Assembly: GCF_026153355.1 (NCBI RefSeq)
Contig: NZ_CP110636.1
Coordinates: forward strand, 1,860,001-1,924,000
Source of the DNA: Streptomyces endophytica
GTDB taxonomy: Bacteria > Actinomycetota > Actinomycetes > Streptomycetales > Streptomycetaceae
Reading direction: 5' to 3'
DNA: 64,000 nt
Position numbers and translations under genes: made by a program
In this document: piece by piece, positions 19,681 to 28,260 of the stretch
How positions within the stretch are numbered: the first letter of the stretch is position 1
How the letters are laid out: each line of letters starts with the position of its first letter
The notes under the pieces: model-generated
Databases searched by the model: none
What the model was told of the DNA's origin: nothing
What the model saw: the letters and a program-made list of their open reading frames with translations, nothing else

Positions 19681-20820
19681 GTGACCCAGCAGCAGCCGGC
19701 GGCCGCACCCCGCCCGGCCGAGTACCGCATCGACGACCTGGCCCACCTCAGCGGTGCCACGGTTCGGACGATCCGCGCCTACCAGGACCGCGGGCTGCTC
19801 CCCCGCCCGGAACGCCGCGGCCGGGCCAACGTCTACGGCACCACCCATCTGGCCCGACTGCGCCAGATCGCCGATCTGCTGGACCGCGGCTACACCCTCG
19901 CCAGCATCAAGGAGCTCCTCCAGGCCTGGGACGCCGGCCTCGACCTCGGCGGGGTGCTGGGCCTGGTCGCCGAGATCGACGGCCCGTGGACCGACGAGGA
20001 GGCGTCCCGGATCAGCCGCGCCGACCTGGACGCGGCCTTCGGGGGCGCCTCCGACGAGGCGGCGGTCGCCGAGGCCGTCGAGCTGGGTGTCCTGGAACGG
20101 CTCCCCGGCCAGGACGACGAGTTCCTCGTGCCCAGCCCGCAGGAGCTCGCCGTCGCCGCCGAGCTGCATTCCGCGGGCGTCCCGCTGCTGGCGATCTCCG
20201 CCCATCTCCGGGAGCTGCGCGGCCAGGTGGAACACATCGCCTCGCGCTTCCTGGACTTCACCACCGAGCACGTCTTCCAGCAGTTCCTGGACCATCCGCC
20301 CAGCAACGCCGAGGCGGCCGAGGCCGCCGCCCTCGTCCGCCGGCTGCGGCCGCTGGCCCAGCAGACCGTCGACGCCGAACTCGCCCGCGCCATGCGGACC
20401 CTGGCCACCCGCTACCTCCGCCGGCACCTCAGCGAGGCACTCCCCGCGGAGAGCCACGGACCGAGGGGCAGCGCCCCCTCGGCACCGGCAGGCTCCGGGC
20501 CGGTCACGGACCCCCGTACCGCGACCGACCCGAGCCCTGCTCCCGGCCCCGCCCCCGAGAAGGCGCCGGGCCCCGCGCGAATGCCCGCCACGGCGGCCGG
20601 GTCCGATGCCGGCGCCGAGGCGGTGGCGCTGCCCGCCGACGCCGTGGCGGCCGTACGGGACCTGGTGGGCCCCGCACACACCGCGGCGTTCATCGCGGCC
20701 GCCGCCCGGCGCGAGGTGCAGGCCCGCACCATGGACGCCTTGCTCCCGGGCGGCCCCCAGGACCCGCCCGAGGGCCCCGCGGACACCGCCCCCCGTGCCG
20801 GGCCCCCGCCCGGCACCTGA
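19681..20820 (+). CDS. MerR family regulator with long C-terminal domain
   Basis: The MerR helix-turn-helix (RIDDLAHLSGATVRTIRAYQ) occupies residues 15-85. A helical effector region reaches about 260, and the tail is proline/alanine rich with a final helix. At 379 residues it is longer than classical MerR proteins. The GTG start follows GGAGGAGG. It is 29 nt behind the PF10118 hydrolase gene and is the last gene of the operon, so it may autoregulate the operon. The signal is unknown. Confidence 0.82.
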   Translation: MTQQQPAAAPRPAEYRIDDLAHLSGATVRTIRAYQDRGLLPRPERRGRANVYGTTHLARLRQIADLLDRGYTLASIKELLQAWDAGLDLGGVLGLVAEIDGPWTDEEASRISRADLDAAFGGASDEAAVAEAVELGVLERLPGQDDEFLVPSPQELAVAAELHSAGVPLLAISAHLRELRGQVEHIASRFLDFTTEHVFQQFLDHPPSNAEAAEAAALVRRLRPLAQQTVDAELARAMRTLATRYLRRHLSEALPAESHGPRGSAPSAPAGSGPVTDPRTATDPSPAPGPAPEKAPGPARMPATAAGSDAGAEAVALPADAVAAVRDLVGPAHTAAFIAAAARREVQARTMDALLPGGPQDPPEGPADTAPRAGPPPGT

Positions 20821-20937
20821 GCCGGCACCCCCAACGGGCGTGCCACTTCGCGCTTTTCAGGTCTCAAGAAGCATGCGGTCGCGGTTATTCCGCCCCGGAG
20901 GGACAAACCTGTCGGGACCTCGCAACGACTCGCCGGC

Positions 20938-22290
20938 TCAACGTGCCGGGTCCGGCAGCCAGTTGCCGTGGAAGCCGTACGGCACCCGCTGCGGCAGATG
21001 GACCGTGGCCACCGGGTCGGCGGATATGTCCTCGGCGTCGAGGACGACCAGATCGCTGGTGTCGGTGGTCGCGTCGTAGACGTAGGTGAGCAGCCAGCCC
21101 GGTCCGCCCGGACGGTCGTCCGCCGGGGCGAAGGCCGCCTCGCCCGGGGTGCGGCCCGGACCGAAGTCATGGCGGACGACCGCGCCGGTCTCCAGGTCGT
21201 AGCGCAGCAGGGCGCCGGGTATGTGGCCCGTCCCCGGGGCCTCGGCGACGGTGGCGTGGCCGAAGCGGGCCCGCTGCCCCACCAGGCGGTCGTCCACCCG
21301 CGGGAACTCGCAGTACTGGTCGTCCAGCTGCTCCTCGGCGACCGTGCCGGAGGCCAGGTCGATCGTCCAGCGCCACAGGCAGGACGGCTGTCTGCCGGTG
21401 AAGTCGGGATAGCGGGAGACATGGAGGACGATCCGCTGGTCGCCGTCGTCATGGGCGTTCAGCGCATGGAAGACGTAGCAGGGGTCGATGGGCAGCCAGC
21501 GGACCTCGCCGTGCGGGTCGTCCCGGCGCAGGACGCCCAGCCGGGCGCCGTACTCCGGGTCCCAGCGGTAGGGCATCCCGGGGCGGCGGTGGGCGTCGAA
21601 GACCATCGGGAGGTCCATGAAGATGACATGGCGCTCGGTCAGATGGAAGTCGTGCATCATCGTGTGCGCCGTGACGTCGATGGGGCGGCTGATCACCAAC
21701 TCCCCGTCCGCATCGGCCCGGTGGTAGGTCAGATAGGGCGGCTTGGACCCGCCGTATCCGAAGAAGTGCAGCTCGCCGGTGGTCGGGCAGGTCTTGGGGT
21801 GCGCGGTCATGGCGGTGGTGAGCCGCCCGCCGAAGTCATGGACGCCCACGGTCTCCAGCTCATGGCCGGGGCGGCAGTCGATTTCGTACGGGAACGACGA
21901 CTCGACGAGCGCGAGGGTGCGGCCGGCGTGCCGGACGACGTGGGTGTTGGCCACGCCCGCCGACAGATTGCGGCGGCCCTGTGCGTCGCGGGGCGGCACG
22001 CCGTCGGTGAAGGTCGAGGTGCGGACCCAGCGGTTGCGGTAGGAGACCGCCCGGCCGCCCTCCAGGCGGAGCCCGTGGACCATGCCGTCACCGAAGAACC
22101 AGTGCGGTGTGGCAGCGTCCCGCGGGTTGGGGCCGTTGCGCAGGAACCAGCCGCTGAGCTCGGGCGGCACGGTGCCGGTGACCGGGAGGTCGTAGGCGGT
22201 CAGCTCCTCGGCGACCGGGGCGAAGTTGCCGGCCAGGTGCGGAGCGGGGGCATCGGAGGCGGACGGGGTGGTCGGGGAGGTGGTGGTCAT
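20938..22290 (-). CDS. carotenoid oxygenase (retinal pigment epithelial membrane protein family)
   Basis: A 450-residue seven-bladed propeller dioxygenase. Candidate iron-binding histidines appear in MTAHPKTCP, MMHDFHLTERH, CYVFHALNAH and the C-terminal GFHGNWLPDP. The substrate-entry motif GWFLRNGPNP is typical. The family cleaves carotenoids, apocarotenoids or stilbenes with molecular oxygen. The ATG overlaps the stop of the preceding membrane-protein gene (ATGA), so both are translated together. The divergent PadR gene probably controls the pair. Which double bond or carotenoid is cut cannot be said; no carotenoid biosynthesis genes lie in the window. Confidence 0.9.
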   Translation of the reverse strand: MTTTSPTTPSASDAPAPHLAGNFAPVAEELTAYDLPVTGTVPPELSGWFLRNGPNPRDAATPHWFFGDGMVHGLRLEGGRAVSYRNRWVRTSTFTDGVPPRDAQGRRNLSAGVANTHVVRHAGRTLALVESSFPYEIDCRPGHELETVGVHDFGGRLTTAMTAHPKTCPTTGELHFFGYGGSKPPYLTYHRADADGELVISRPIDVTAHTMMHDFHLTERHVIFMDLPMVFDAHRRPGMPYRWDPEYGARLGVLRRDDPHGEVRWLPIDPCYVFHALNAHDDGDQRIVLHVSRYPDFTGRQPSCLWRWTIDLASGTVAEEQLDDQYCEFPRVDDRLVGQRARFGHATVAEAPGTGHIPGALLRYDLETGAVVRHDFGPGRTPGEAAFAPADDRPGGPGWLLTYVYDATTDTSDLVVLDAEDISADPVATVHLPQRVPYGFHGNWLPDPAR

Positions 22291-22877
22291 GACGCCATGC
22301 CTTCCTGGACGCCGCCCTGCGCGGCGGCCTGCTGCTCGAAGCGGGCCCGGGCCCGGTCGGGGTAGCTGGAGGTGAAGCGGACGGGGAGGACGAAGCCGGC
22401 GACCTGGATGAGGACCGAGTAGACCGTGTCCAGCTGGTAGGCGGAGACGAGGGCCTGGGCGGTCGCGGTGAGGGTGAAGGAGAGCGCCCACGCGGCGGTG
22501 AGCACGACGTTGATGCGGCGGAACAGCGGGGTGTGCCAGACCTCGGGCGGAGCCATCCGGCGCGCGATGCCCATCGTGAAGGGCCGCCGGACCGCTATCG
22601 ACACCCAGGCGATGAGCGCCAGCCAGCCCATCGAGAGCGCGCTGCCGTACAGCCGCAGGCCGCTGTCGGGGCGGGCGAAGGCCAGCGCGGACAGGGCGGC
22701 GAAGAAGACGATCGTGCCGTACTCCAGCACGCGGTAGTCGAGCGAAAGTCCCGCCGCCCGGTCGGCGATGAGCAGCGCGGCGGCCGTCAGCACACCGGCG
22801 AGAGCGCCCCACTGCCAGCCGGCCGTGGAAACCCCCGCGAAGACCAGCCACGGCACGAAGCCCCGCAGATAGTTCAT
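22287..22877 (-). CDS. multi-helix membrane protein coupled to carotenoid oxygenase
   Basis: The 196-residue protein has about six helices (FVPWLVFAGVSTAGW, ALAGVLTAAALLIADRAA, IVFFAALSALAFA, LALIAWVSIAV, VLTAAWALSFTLTATAQALV, VLIQVAGFVLPV). The ATG at 22877 is preceded by GAGGGGGAG. It is the first gene of the operon and overlaps the oxygenase start by 4 nt. The layout suggests it serves the oxygenase, for example in membrane delivery of a lipophilic substrate, but this is inference. No named family recognised. Confidence 0.7.
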   Translation of the reverse strand: MNYLRGFVPWLVFAGVSTAGWQWGALAGVLTAAALLIADRAAGLSLDYRVLEYGTIVFFAALSALAFARPDSGLRLYGSALSMGWLALIAWVSIAVRRPFTMGIARRMAPPEVWHTPLFRRINVVLTAAWALSFTLTATAQALVSAYQLDTVYSVLIQVAGFVLPVRFTSSYPDRARARFEQQAAAQGGVQEGMAS

Positions 22878-22948
22878 GACTCCCCCTCTTCGTCCGCGGC
22901 CGCACGACCGGCACCCTTCGCCGTCCGCATCTCCGCCGCACATTCCAA

Positions 22949-23007
22949 CTTCGACATGTCGAATCTAGAAGGTCCTCCTTTGACATGTCAACAGTGGAAG
23001 GTAATGT
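22949..23007. promoter_or_regulatory. divergent promoter region with two PadR-type palindromes
   Basis: A perfect 14-bp palindrome TTCGACATGTCGAA (22949-22962) and a perfect 12-bp palindrome TTGACATGTCAA (22980-22991) have centres exactly 30 bp apart. Rightward, TTGACA at 22980-22985, 16 bp, then TAATGT at 23002-23007 form a consensus promoter ending 7 nt before the PadR ATG. Leftward, the same palindrome gives TTGACA (22991-22986) and TAGATT at 22966-22961 with a 19-bp gap. The GACATGTC core resembles PadR half-sites. Confidence 0.75.
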
Positions 23008-23014
23008 GCCGGTC

Positions 23015-23647
23015 ATGAGCCTGAGACATGCCGTGCTGGGTCTGCTGTCCGAAGCCCCCGCGAGCGGCTACGACCTGATGAAGCTGTTCAACGCCACGCT
23101 CTCGATGGTCTGGCCGGCCACGCAGAGCCAGGTGTACGGCGAGCTCGGCAAGCTCACCACCGCCGGCATGGTCGAGGTCACCGCCCACGGACCCCGCGGC
23201 CGCAAGGAATACGCGATCACCGACGACGGCCTGACGGAGCTGCGCCACTGGCTCACCAAGGTCGAGCCGAGTGGTCCGCAGCGCGATGACGGCCTGCTGC
23301 GCGTCTTCTTCCTCGGCATCGTCACGCCGCTCGAAGCCCAGACCTTCCTTCTCCATCAGGCCGAGCTCGCCGCGCGCACCCGCGCCATGTGCGAGCAGGT
23401 CGACGAGAACGCCCAGTGGGACGACGAGATGATTTCGGTCTACGGACGGATCGCCCTGGAGTACGGCCTGCGGATGTCGGCGGCCCAGGAGGAGTGGGCC
23501 CGCTGGGCGGCCGAGCAGGTGACCACCGCCAAGGCACGACGGGCCAGCGAGCTCGCGCACGCCCAGCACGAAGGACACGGACGAAGCCACGAAGCGCAGG
23601 GAAAGGACGCCGAGGGCCCGCAGGGGGACGAGACCGGCGGGACGTGA
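23015..23647 (+). CDS. PadR family transcriptional regulator
   Basis: The N-terminal winged helix (MSLRHAVLGLLSEAPASGYDLMK, with WPATQSQVYGELGKL) and C-terminal antiparallel coiled coil (PadR C) are complete; the tail after about 185 is charged and disordered. ATG 23015 is favoured over ATG 22985 because the latter lies inside the operator palindrome and the TAATGT box fits a transcript starting at 23015. It is divergent from the membrane protein/carotenoid oxygenase operon and probably represses both sides until a phenolic or apocarotenoid-like ligand binds. Confidence 0.88.
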   Translation: MSLRHAVLGLLSEAPASGYDLMKLFNATLSMVWPATQSQVYGELGKLTTAGMVEVTAHGPRGRKEYAITDDGLTELRHWLTKVEPSGPQRDDGLLRVFFLGIVTPLEAQTFLLHQAELAARTRAMCEQVDENAQWDDEMISVYGRIALEYGLRMSAAQEEWARWAAEQVTTAKARRASELAHAQHEGHGRSHEAQGKDAEGPQGDETGGT

Positions 23648-23689
23648 ATTCGGATGCCTCCGGGGCGCTCGGCGCTGCACCCTGGAGGC

Positions 23690-24232
23690 ATGAACACCCA
23701 GCGCTCCGTGCGCCTCTCGAAGTACCTGTCGAAGCATTTGCGCCATAAACCGGAGCGGATCGGCCTCACTCTCGACGCCCAGGGCTGGGTGCCCGTCGAC
23801 GCCCTGATGCCGGCGGCCGCGGCCCATGGATTCCGGTTCTCGCGGGACGAGTTGGCGGCCGTGGTGGCCGGCAACGACAAACAGCGCTTCACCATCGAGG
23901 ACGGCCGGATACGCGCCAACCAGGGCCACTCCGTACGGGTGGACCTCGGACTGCCGCCGGCCGAACCTCCCGCGTACCTCTTCCACGGCACGGTGGCGCG
24001 CAATGTGGCCGCCATCCAGGAAGCGGGACTCCTGCCGATGGGCCGGCACGCGGTCCACCTCTCACCGGACCGGGACACCGCGACCCGGGTGGGCGCCCGG
24101 CGCGGCAAGCCGGTGGTCCTGGCCGTGGACGCGGCGGCGATGCACCGGGCCGGACATGTCTTCCACGTCAGCGCGAACGGCGTCTGGCTCACCGACCGGG
24201 TGCCCGCCCGCTTCCTCCGCTTCCCCGGGTGA
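23690..24232 (+). CDS. kptA: RNA 2'-phosphotransferase (Tpt1/KptA family)
   Basis: A 180-residue NAD-dependent enzyme of the KptA family. The N-terminal winged part has RLSKYLSKHLRHKPE with the conserved Arg-His pair. The C-terminal ADP-ribosyltransferase-like part has LFHGTVARNVAAI, HAVHLSPD and the arginine in VGARRGKPVVL. In yeast Tpt1 removes the 2'-phosphate left after tRNA splicing; bacterial roles are uncertain. ATG 23690 matches the family N-terminus. An upstream in-frame ATG at 23654 lacks a site. The stop codon abuts a 12-bp tandem repeat. Confidence 0.88.
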   Translation: MNTQRSVRLSKYLSKHLRHKPERIGLTLDAQGWVPVDALMPAAAAHGFRFSRDELAAVVAGNDKQRFTIEDGRIRANQGHSVRVDLGLPPAEPPAYLFHGTVARNVAAIQEAGLLPMGRHAVHLSPDRDTATRVGARRGKPVVLAVDAAAMHRAGHVFHVSANGVWLTDRVPARFLRFPG

Positions 24233-24268
24233 CCGACCCGTCCACCGACCCGTCCACCGACCCGTCCA
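24233..24268. repeat. three exact 12-bp tandem units after the kptA stop
   Basis: CCGACCCGTCCA occurs three times head to tail starting on the base after the TGA. The region lies between convergent genes and has no other recognisable content. Confidence 0.9.
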
Positions 24269-24335
24269 CCGGGTTCACCACCCCGCGGGAGGGGCCACCA
24301 TCCCGCACGAGGGAGAGCACCACCCCGCCCGAGGA

Positions 24336-24899
24336 TCACAACCCCGGTGCGCCCCATACGGGGAACCACCGCGCCAGGTCCTTCTCGATCGTCAGATCGT
24401 CCCCGAGCATCGCCCTGACCTGGAGTTCGAGCGGATTCTCGCGCTTCTCCCCACCGCCCGGCTTCGGTGCGAAGGGATAGAACGTGCCCCTCTTGTAGAG
24501 GTAGACCAGCGCCAGCGACCGCTGTCGGTCGTCACGGAAGCCGACCAGCGAACACAGTAGTTGTGGGCCAAAACCCGCCTCCTCCAGGGACGTGTTGACC
24601 GCGTGCAGGTCGTTGACCAGGCCCGCCACGTCCTCCGGCGGATGCCGTACGAGCAGCCAGGTGTAGCCGTACGCGTCCTGGGTGAACTCCACCGGCCCGT
24701 CCAGCAGGGACCGGGCCTCCTCCTGGATGCGGGCGAACGCGCCGCCCTCCACACTGGCGAAGCACACCGAGCCGAGGCCGGTGGGCGTGAATCCGGCCGC
24801 GGCCTGCAGGGTGATCGCGGCGGACGGCAGCGCGAAGAGCTGGTCCAGATCGGGGCGTACCGGCTTGCTGCGGCCGAGGAGGGCGTCCAGAAATCCCAT
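24336..24899 (-). CDS. pspAB: PspA-associated protein PspAB
   Basis: The 187-residue soluble protein starts MGFLDALLGRSKPV and matches the actinobacterial PspAB family from memory (PVEFTQDAYGYTWLLVRHP, FYPFAPKPGGGEKREN). These proteins accompany the phage-shock/envelope-stress protein PspA. AAGGAGT precedes the ATG. It lies directly downstream of htpX, which agrees with a membrane quality-control role. PspA itself is not in the window. Confidence 0.82.
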   Translation of the reverse strand: MGFLDALLGRSKPVRPDLDQLFALPSAAITLQAAAGFTPTGLGSVCFASVEGGAFARIQEEARSLLDGPVEFTQDAYGYTWLLVRHPPEDVAGLVNDLHAVNTSLEEAGFGPQLLCSLVGFRDDRQRSLALVYLYKRGTFYPFAPKPGGGEKRENPLELQVRAMLGDDLTIEKDLARWFPVWGAPGL

Positions 24900-24972
24900 G
24901 CGCGGGGTACTCCTTGCTCCTGGAGGGGCCGGCCCGCACCGTCAGGGCGGGCCGGTGATCGTCACGGACGCC

Positions 24973-25869
24973 TCACGTCCCGAGCTGCGCCGCGATCCGG
25001 CCCAGCTGGTCCAGGCGCTGTTCCAGCGTCGGGTGCGAGGACAGCAGCTGGTGGAAGCTCTCCTTGTTGAACGCCGGGGCGAAGAAGAAGGCGTTGTACG
25101 GCTGGGCCTTGCGCAGGTCTTCGGTCGGGATCCGGGCGATCTGCCCGGTGACCTTGGTCAGCGCGGCGGCCAGCGCCGAGGGGCGACCGGTCAGCAGCGC
25201 GGCCGCGCGGTCGGCGGCCAGTTCGCGGTAACGGGATAGCAGCCGGGTCAGCAGGAAGCTGATCGCGTAGACGACCGCGCTGACCGCGGTGACGATCAGC
25301 ACGGCGATGGCCGCGTTCTGGTCCCGGTTGTTGCGCCCGACGCCGCTCCACAGGGCGGCGCGGGTGATGATCCCCGCCAGTACGCCGAGGAACGACGCGA
25401 TGGTCATCACCGCGACATCGCGGTGCGCGACGTGCGAGAGCTCGTGGGCCAGCACGCCCTCCAGCTCCTCCGGCTCCAGCCGCCGGAGCAGGCCCGTGGT
25501 GGCGCACACCATCGAGTTCTTCCGGTTGCGGCCGGTGGCGAAGGCGTTCGGCACGTCCGACTCCGCGATCGCGACCCGCGGCTTGGGCATGTCGGCCAGG
25601 GCGCACAGCCGGTCCACCGCGCCGTGCAGCACCGGCGCCTGCTCGGGCGTGACCTCGTGTGCCCCCATGCTGAAGGCCGCGATCCGGTCGCTGAACCAGA
25701 ACTGCGCGACGAACAGGGCTCCCGCGATCAGCAGCACCACCACCCAGGCGCCCTTGAGCAGGACCACCAGCACGCCGACGACCACGACGTACAGCAGCCC
25801 GATGAAGAACATCGTCGTGATCATCCGCGAGGTCAGCCCGCGGTCCGGGGCGAATCGGGTCTGTGCCAT
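24973..25869 (-). CDS. htpX: HtpX-like zinc membrane metalloprotease
   Basis: A 298-residue M48 protease. Two N-terminal helices (TMFFIGLLYVVVVGVLVVL, VVVLLIAGALFVAQF) precede the zinc motif HELSH at 142-146, two further helices and the third-ligand region RELAADRAAA. It degrades misfolded membrane proteins at the cytoplasmic face. ATG 25869 follows GGAGG; an upstream extension is rejected. It is transcribed before pspAB, 73 nt apart, and both probably serve envelope stress. Confidence 0.92.
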   Translation of the reverse strand: MAQTRFAPDRGLTSRMITTMFFIGLLYVVVVGVLVVLLKGAWVVVLLIAGALFVAQFWFSDRIAAFSMGAHEVTPEQAPVLHGAVDRLCALADMPKPRVAIAESDVPNAFATGRNRKNSMVCATTGLLRRLEPEELEGVLAHELSHVAHRDVAVMTIASFLGVLAGIITRAALWSGVGRNNRDQNAAIAVLIVTAVSAVVYAISFLLTRLLSRYRELAADRAAALLTGRPSALAAALTKVTGQIARIPTEDLRKAQPYNAFFFAPAFNKESFHQLLSSHPTLEQRLDQLGRIAAQLGT

Positions 25870-26095
25870 GGCTCCTCCACGAACACCGCACTTCGCGCAG
25901 TGCGCCGGCCCGCTCGCACGCCGTTCTCGCCCGGCGCGCCGCGTCCGCCACACTGCGCCGCTGTCCCGATTCTCCCTCTTCCGGGCTATATACGAGGTAA
26001 AGCGGAGGTGAGCGAATGACCGGGCGCGGCGGGTCGGGCCGAGCGGCGGGTTGTGAGAGCCGGGCGGCGGATTTCGCGTGAGAGCCAGGCGGCGT

Positions 26096-26109
26096 GTTTC
26101 ACGTGAAAC
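26096..26109. other. parS: parS site 1 (ParB binding), inside a 28-bp perfect palindrome
   Basis: GTTTCACGTGAAAC exactly matches the bacterial parS consensus. The symmetry extends to a perfect 28-bp palindrome at 26089-26116. It lies 47 bp beyond the stop of the leftward oxidoreductase gene, where it could also act as a hairpin terminator. Confidence 0.93.
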
Positions 26110-26162
26110 ACGCCGCAGCCCGGCCCGCCCCTCCTCGGCCCCGCCCCCTCAGTGCCGAGCTG

Positions 26163-27059
26163 CTACTCGCCGAGCTGCGCCAGCCCCTCCGTGGCGATCC
26201 GCTCGAAGACGTCGAGGTCCGCCGCGAAGAGCGAATCGGCGATCGGCCAGTGGAGGACCAGCTCGTCGAAGCCCAGCGCGGCGTGGTTCCCGGCGAAGTC
26301 CACAAACGCGTCGACGGAGTCCAGCGGCCGGTCCGGGGTGAAGCCGGAGAGCATGATCTTCTCCAGATCGCCGGCATCGCGGCCGATTTCCGCGCAGGCC
26401 TTGCCGAGCCGTTCGCACTGCCCGCGGACCGCCTCCAGGGAGTCGGCCGAGCTGCCGCCGCCATTGGAGACCTTGGGGTCGCCGGTCGTCACCCACGCCT
26501 GGCCGTACTTGGCCGCGAGCTTCAGGCCGCGCGGCCCGGTCGCGGCCACCGCGAACGGCAGCCGCGGCCGCTGCACACAGCCGGGGATGTTGCGGACCTC
26601 GTCCGCGGAGTAGTGCGCACCCTCGTACGAGACCACGTCCTCGGTCAGCAGCCGGTCGAGCAGCGGCACGAACTCGCCGAAGCGGTCCGCCCGCTCCCGC
26701 GGCGACCAGGGCTCCTGGCCGAGCGCGGTGGCGTCGAAGCCGTTGCCGCCGGCGCCGATGCCCAGGGTGAACCGGCCGCCGCTGATGTCGTCGAGGGAGA
26801 TCAGTTCCTTGGCGAGGGTGACCGGGTGCCGGAAGTTCGGTGAGGTGACGAGGGTGCCCAGGCGCAGCCGGGAGGTCGCGGCCGCGGCGGCGGTCAGGGT
26901 GGGCAGGGCACCGAACCAGGGCTGGTCGCGGAAGCTCCGCCAGGACAGGTGGTCGTAGGTGTAGGCGGCGTGGAAGCCCAGCTCCTCGGCGCGCTGCCAC
27001 ACCTCCCGTCCACCTTCGGACCAGCGGCGGACGGGAAGTATCACGGTGCTCAGTCGCAT
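26163..27059 (-). CDS. LLM-class F420-dependent oxidoreductase
   Basis: A 298-residue TIM-barrel of the luciferase-like family. Recognisable parts are AYTYDHLSWRSFRDQPWFG, RLRLGTLVTSPNFRHPV, the GRFTLGIGAGGNGFD loop and FAVAATGPRGLKLAAKYGQAW. F420-binding members of this class perform hydride transfers in redox and antibiotic metabolism. The ATG at 27059 lacks a ribosome site, but TACGCT lies 7 nt upstream on the minus strand, so it is probably leaderless. Neighbours do not reveal the substrate. Confidence 0.85.
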   Translation of the reverse strand: MRLSTVILPVRRWSEGGREVWQRAEELGFHAAYTYDHLSWRSFRDQPWFGALPTLTAAAAATSRLRLGTLVTSPNFRHPVTLAKELISLDDISGGRFTLGIGAGGNGFDATALGQEPWSPRERADRFGEFVPLLDRLLTEDVVSYEGAHYSADEVRNIPGCVQRPRLPFAVAATGPRGLKLAAKYGQAWVTTGDPKVSNGGGSSADSLEAVRGQCERLGKACAEIGRDAGDLEKIMLSGFTPDRPLDSVDAFVDFAGNHAALGFDELVLHWPIADSLFAADLDVFERIATEGLAQLGE

Positions 27060-27252
27060 GCCATCGAGCGTACGGCCGTCCGGGTGTTCCCCACGATCGC
27101 CGCCGGTCACCGCGCACATCCCGCCGCCCTGAGCCGGCACCCCGCCCTGGCCCGTGAGCGGCCGCCCACCCCGTCCTCCGTCCGGCTCCCACACCGGCTC
27201 ATCCGCGCGACCCACCGCACGCCTGTGCGCACTGGTGCGGGAAGATGGGCCC

Positions 27253-28239
27253 GTGACTGATGCCTCCGCCACGCCACCCCGGTCGGCCGAACCGGCCGTT
27301 GCCCCCGGACCGGCCGTTCCGCCCGAACCGGCCGTCGTGCCCCGGCTGATCGCCACCGATCTCGACGGCACCCTGCTGCACGACGACAAGACGGTGTCCG
27401 AGCGGACCATCGCCGCGCTCGCCGCCGCCGAGCGGGCCGGCATCGAGGTGTTCTTCGTCACCGGACGCCCGGCCCGCTGGATGGACGTGGTCAGCGACCA
27501 TGTGCACGGCCACGGCCTGGCGATCTGCGCGAACGGCGCGGCCGTCGTCGATCTGCACCGCGGCGGCCGGATCGTCGAGGTCAGCCCGCTGGACCAGGCG
27601 CTCGCGCGGGAGGTCGTGGACGCGCTGCGCAGCGCCGCGCCCGGCACCTCGTTCGCCGTCGAGCGCACCAGCGGCATCCATTACGAACCGCAGTACCCGC
27701 CGCTCCTGCTCGACCCGGCCGCGGTCGTGGCACCGGTCGAGAAGCTGCTGGCAGACGACTTCGTGGCGCCGTTGGGGCCCGACGGGGCGGGCTCCGCAGC
27801 CGATGCGGAGCCGCCCGCCTTCCCCGATCAGCCGGTGATCAAGCTGCTCGCGCACCACCCGGACCTCGAACCGGACGCGTTCCTCACGCTGGCCCGGTCG
27901 GCCGCGGGCGATCTGGCATCGTTCACCCGCTCCAGCCCCACCGCCCTCCTGGAGATCAGCGGCCCGGGCGTCAGCAAGGCCGGCACGCTGGCCCACTGCT
28001 GTGCCGAACGCGGCATCTCCCGGGAGGAGGTCGTCGCCTTCGGGGACATGCCGAACGACATAGAGATGCTGAGCTGGGCCGGCACCTCGTACGCCATGGC
28101 CAACGCCCACCCGGAGGTGCTGGCCGCCACGACGGGCCGTACCGCGTCCAACAACGAGGACGGCGTCGCCCTGGTCATCGAGCGGATTCTGCAGCGGTGC
28201 GCCGAGCGGAGTGCCGAGCGGGGTGCCGCGCGCCCCTGA
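27253..28239 (+). CDS. Cof-type HAD phosphatase
   Basis: A 328-residue haloacid-dehalogenase-fold hydrolase. After a proline/alanine-rich start the nucleophile motif IATDLDGTLLHDD appears, followed by FFVTGRPARW (motif II), a Cof-type cap domain, a lysine in GVSKAGTLAH and motif IV FGDMPNDIEML. It probably dephosphorylates sugar phosphates or cofactors. GTG 27253 is used because the family begins shortly after it; upstream residues look non-coding. It is divergent from the F420-type oxidoreductase. Confidence 0.85.
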   Translation: MTDASATPPRSAEPAVAPGPAVPPEPAVVPRLIATDLDGTLLHDDKTVSERTIAALAAAERAGIEVFFVTGRPARWMDVVSDHVHGHGLAICANGAAVVDLHRGGRIVEVSPLDQALAREVVDALRSAAPGTSFAVERTSGIHYEPQYPPLLLDPAAVVAPVEKLLADDFVAPLGPDGAGSAADAEPPAFPDQPVIKLLAHHPDLEPDAFLTLARSAAGDLASFTRSSPTALLEISGPGVSKAGTLAHCCAERGISREEVVAFGDMPNDIEMLSWAGTSYAMANAHPEVLAATTGRTASNNEDGVALVIERILQRCAERSAERGAARP

Positions 28240-28260
28240 GTGACACCGGGCCGGCGCGGC

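Noticed and set aside
26094..26843. Open frame starting MFHVKHAAARP on the plus strand.
   Set aside because: The start is only the parS sequence, and the rest is antisense to the F420-type oxidoreductase.
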